Below, piece by piece: positions 52,010 through 52,537 of a stretch of DNA of 52,537 bases. Position numbers and translations under genes: made by a program. This stretch comes from Mesorhizobium sp. LSHC420B00 (GTDB lineage: Bacteria; Pseudomonadota; Alphaproteobacteria; Rhizobiales; Rhizobiaceae), in the NCBI RefSeq assembly GCF_000503055.1, contig NZ_AYVY01000002.1:541157-593693 (forward strand), in the 5' to 3' direction. Every line of letters begins with the position of its first letter. Position 1 is the stretch's first letter. The notes beneath the pieces were generated by a model that saw only the letters and a program-made list of their open reading frames with translations, was not told where the DNA came from and searched no databases.

Positions 52010-52537
52010 TCACCAGAAGCGAAAAATCTCCCGCAGGGCGTCGCCGATCGACGCCAAGGTCCCGTGTTTTCTTTCGACCAGCTCGTGCCCGTGGCTCTCG
52101 CGCCAGTTCTTCGGCTCGTCGAAAGTTCCGGCCCAGATGCCGGCCTTGCCTGCGCGCGCAGCGGCTTCCTCGGTCTCGAAATCGCCAAAGGCGACCGCCC
52201 AGCCGGCCTCGACCTGAGCGCGGTTGAGATCCTTGCCGCCAGCCTTGCAATCGCCGAGCAGCCTGCCGTAACGGTCGCGCTGCCAGCCGCTGCAGGTCAC
52301 CGGATTGCCTGATATCAGCCGCACCAGCGCCTGGCGCGCCAGCCTGCCGCAGGCGTAGTCTGCGCCATCCCTACGGCAGATCTGCTGGTATTCCGGAGCG
52401 TCGATGCCGCGCATGCGGATACGTTCGGTGCCAAGAGTGAGTGAATCGCCATCGTTGACGATCGCCGCCCCTTGCGCCTTGCGCGTCTCGAAACGGTCGA
52501 GGCGTGCGGCGAGCAGGATCAGCAGGCCGAGCAGAAT
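52010..52537 (-). CDS. Thermonuclease (SNase-like) family protein, N-terminus beyond window
   Basis: Staphylococcal-nuclease-like protein, C-terminal ~175 residues seen. From the right edge the frame reads a hydrophobic membrane or signal segment (LLGLLILLAARL), then VNDGDSLTL, IRMRGIDAPE (metal-binding aspartates), CGRLARQAL, YGRLLGDC and QVEAGWAVAF, which match the SNase fold and active-site loop. Extra cysteines (CRRDGADYAC, CSGWQ) are likely in disulfides. Such exported nucleases cut DNA or RNA with Ca2+. The start lies beyond the window, so size and signal type are open. Confidence 0.87.
   Translation of the reverse strand: MLLGLLILLAARLDRFETRKAQGAAIVNDGDSLTLGTERIRMRGIDAPEYQQICRRDGADYACGRLARQALVRLISGNPVTCSGWQRDRYGRLLGDCKAGGKDLNRAQVEAGWAVAFGDFETEEAAARAGKAGIWAGTFDEPKNWRESHGHELVERKHGTLASIGDALREIFRFW

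Noticed and set aside
1..52537. CRISPR array, prophage or transposase genes
   Set aside because: No regularly spaced direct repeats, cas-like proteins, phage structural proteins or transposases were seen on either strand.

Overview
This window reads as ordinary chromosome from a rhizobial alphaproteobacterium, most likely Mesorhizobium or a close Phyllobacteriaceae relative. That placement is inferred from the high GC, a Pcs-type phosphatidylcholine synthase, the rlpA-dacF-tmk order, an IalB homologue, DUF930, a BacA/BclA-like peptide transporter, and the rpiA-DUF2059-gor cluster divergent from a gph-type phosphatase. No species-level marker was available. About 57 protein genes (two cut by the window edges), two tRNAs and several regulatory sites can be supported. 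There is no CRISPR array, transposase, integrase, phage module or rRNA.

Layout. 1-2.9 kb (minus): thymidylate kinase (cut), a DacF-like PBP with altered active-site motifs, and RlpA; cell-envelope and DNA-precursor housekeeping. 3.1-5.7 kb: a GNAT-like acyltransferase, tRNA-Ser(TGA), an unrecognised protein with a HEPN-like motif and a DUF930 protein. 5.9-8 kb: TerC/YjbE membrane protein and RimO. 8-12.8 kb (minus): BMP-type nucleoside ABC transporter (ATPase, two permeases, binding protein). 13-16.3 kb (minus): DUF2182-DUF1326-pcs-quinone oxidoreductase operon. 16.4-22.1 kb: UbiH-type monooxygenase, HspQ, IalB, an orphan YejA-like binding protein, a DsbA/FrnE-like protein and a small secreted protein. 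22.6-26.3 kb: a fused ABC exporter/importer of the BacA/BclA/YddA type preceded by a 20-codon reading frame that overlaps its GTG start, then MgtE behind a structured leader. 26.3-30.2 kb: gor, DUF2059, rpiA, a phosphoglycolate-phosphatase-like HAD and tRNA-Val(CAC). 30.2-31.3 kb: an islet bounded by 30-bp inverted repeats and carrying one membrane-protein gene. 31.3-38.9 kb: small envelope proteins, a YcbB-type L,D-transpeptidase, an SDR/TetR pair, a hydrolase/MarR pair with tandem operators, a PPOX flavoprotein and an NTF2-like protein. 38.9-44.5 kb: DUF971, moaA, small secreted proteins, an EamA transporter, mobA and mobB. 44.7-49.4 kb: a polar amino-acid ABC transporter without ATPase, a beta-hydroxyacid dehydrogenase, an AlkD-like protein and a GNAT. 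49.4-52.5 kb: DUF3299, an Lrp regulator, a UDG-family protein, GST and a staphylococcal-nuclease-like protein (cut).

How the parts fit. Most operons are simple and many have 1-4 nt start/stop overlaps. MoaA, MobA and MobB contribute to molybdenum cofactor synthesis but are interrupted by unrelated genes. Envelope maintenance is a recurring theme (DacF, RlpA, L,D-transpeptidase, Pcs, BclA-like transporter).

The most promising unexplained features are: (1) the leader reading frame plus inverted repeat in front of the BclA-like transporter; (2) the inverted-repeat-bounded islet beside tRNA-Val; (3) the multi-hairpin mgtE leader whose last stem abuts the Shine-Dalgarno; (4) the DUF2182/DUF1326 cysteine-rich pair tied to phosphatidylcholine synthesis; (5) the DacF homologue lacking two of three catalytic motifs; and (6) the MarR start codon embedded in one of two tandem operators. 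None is proven to be a new system from sequence alone.
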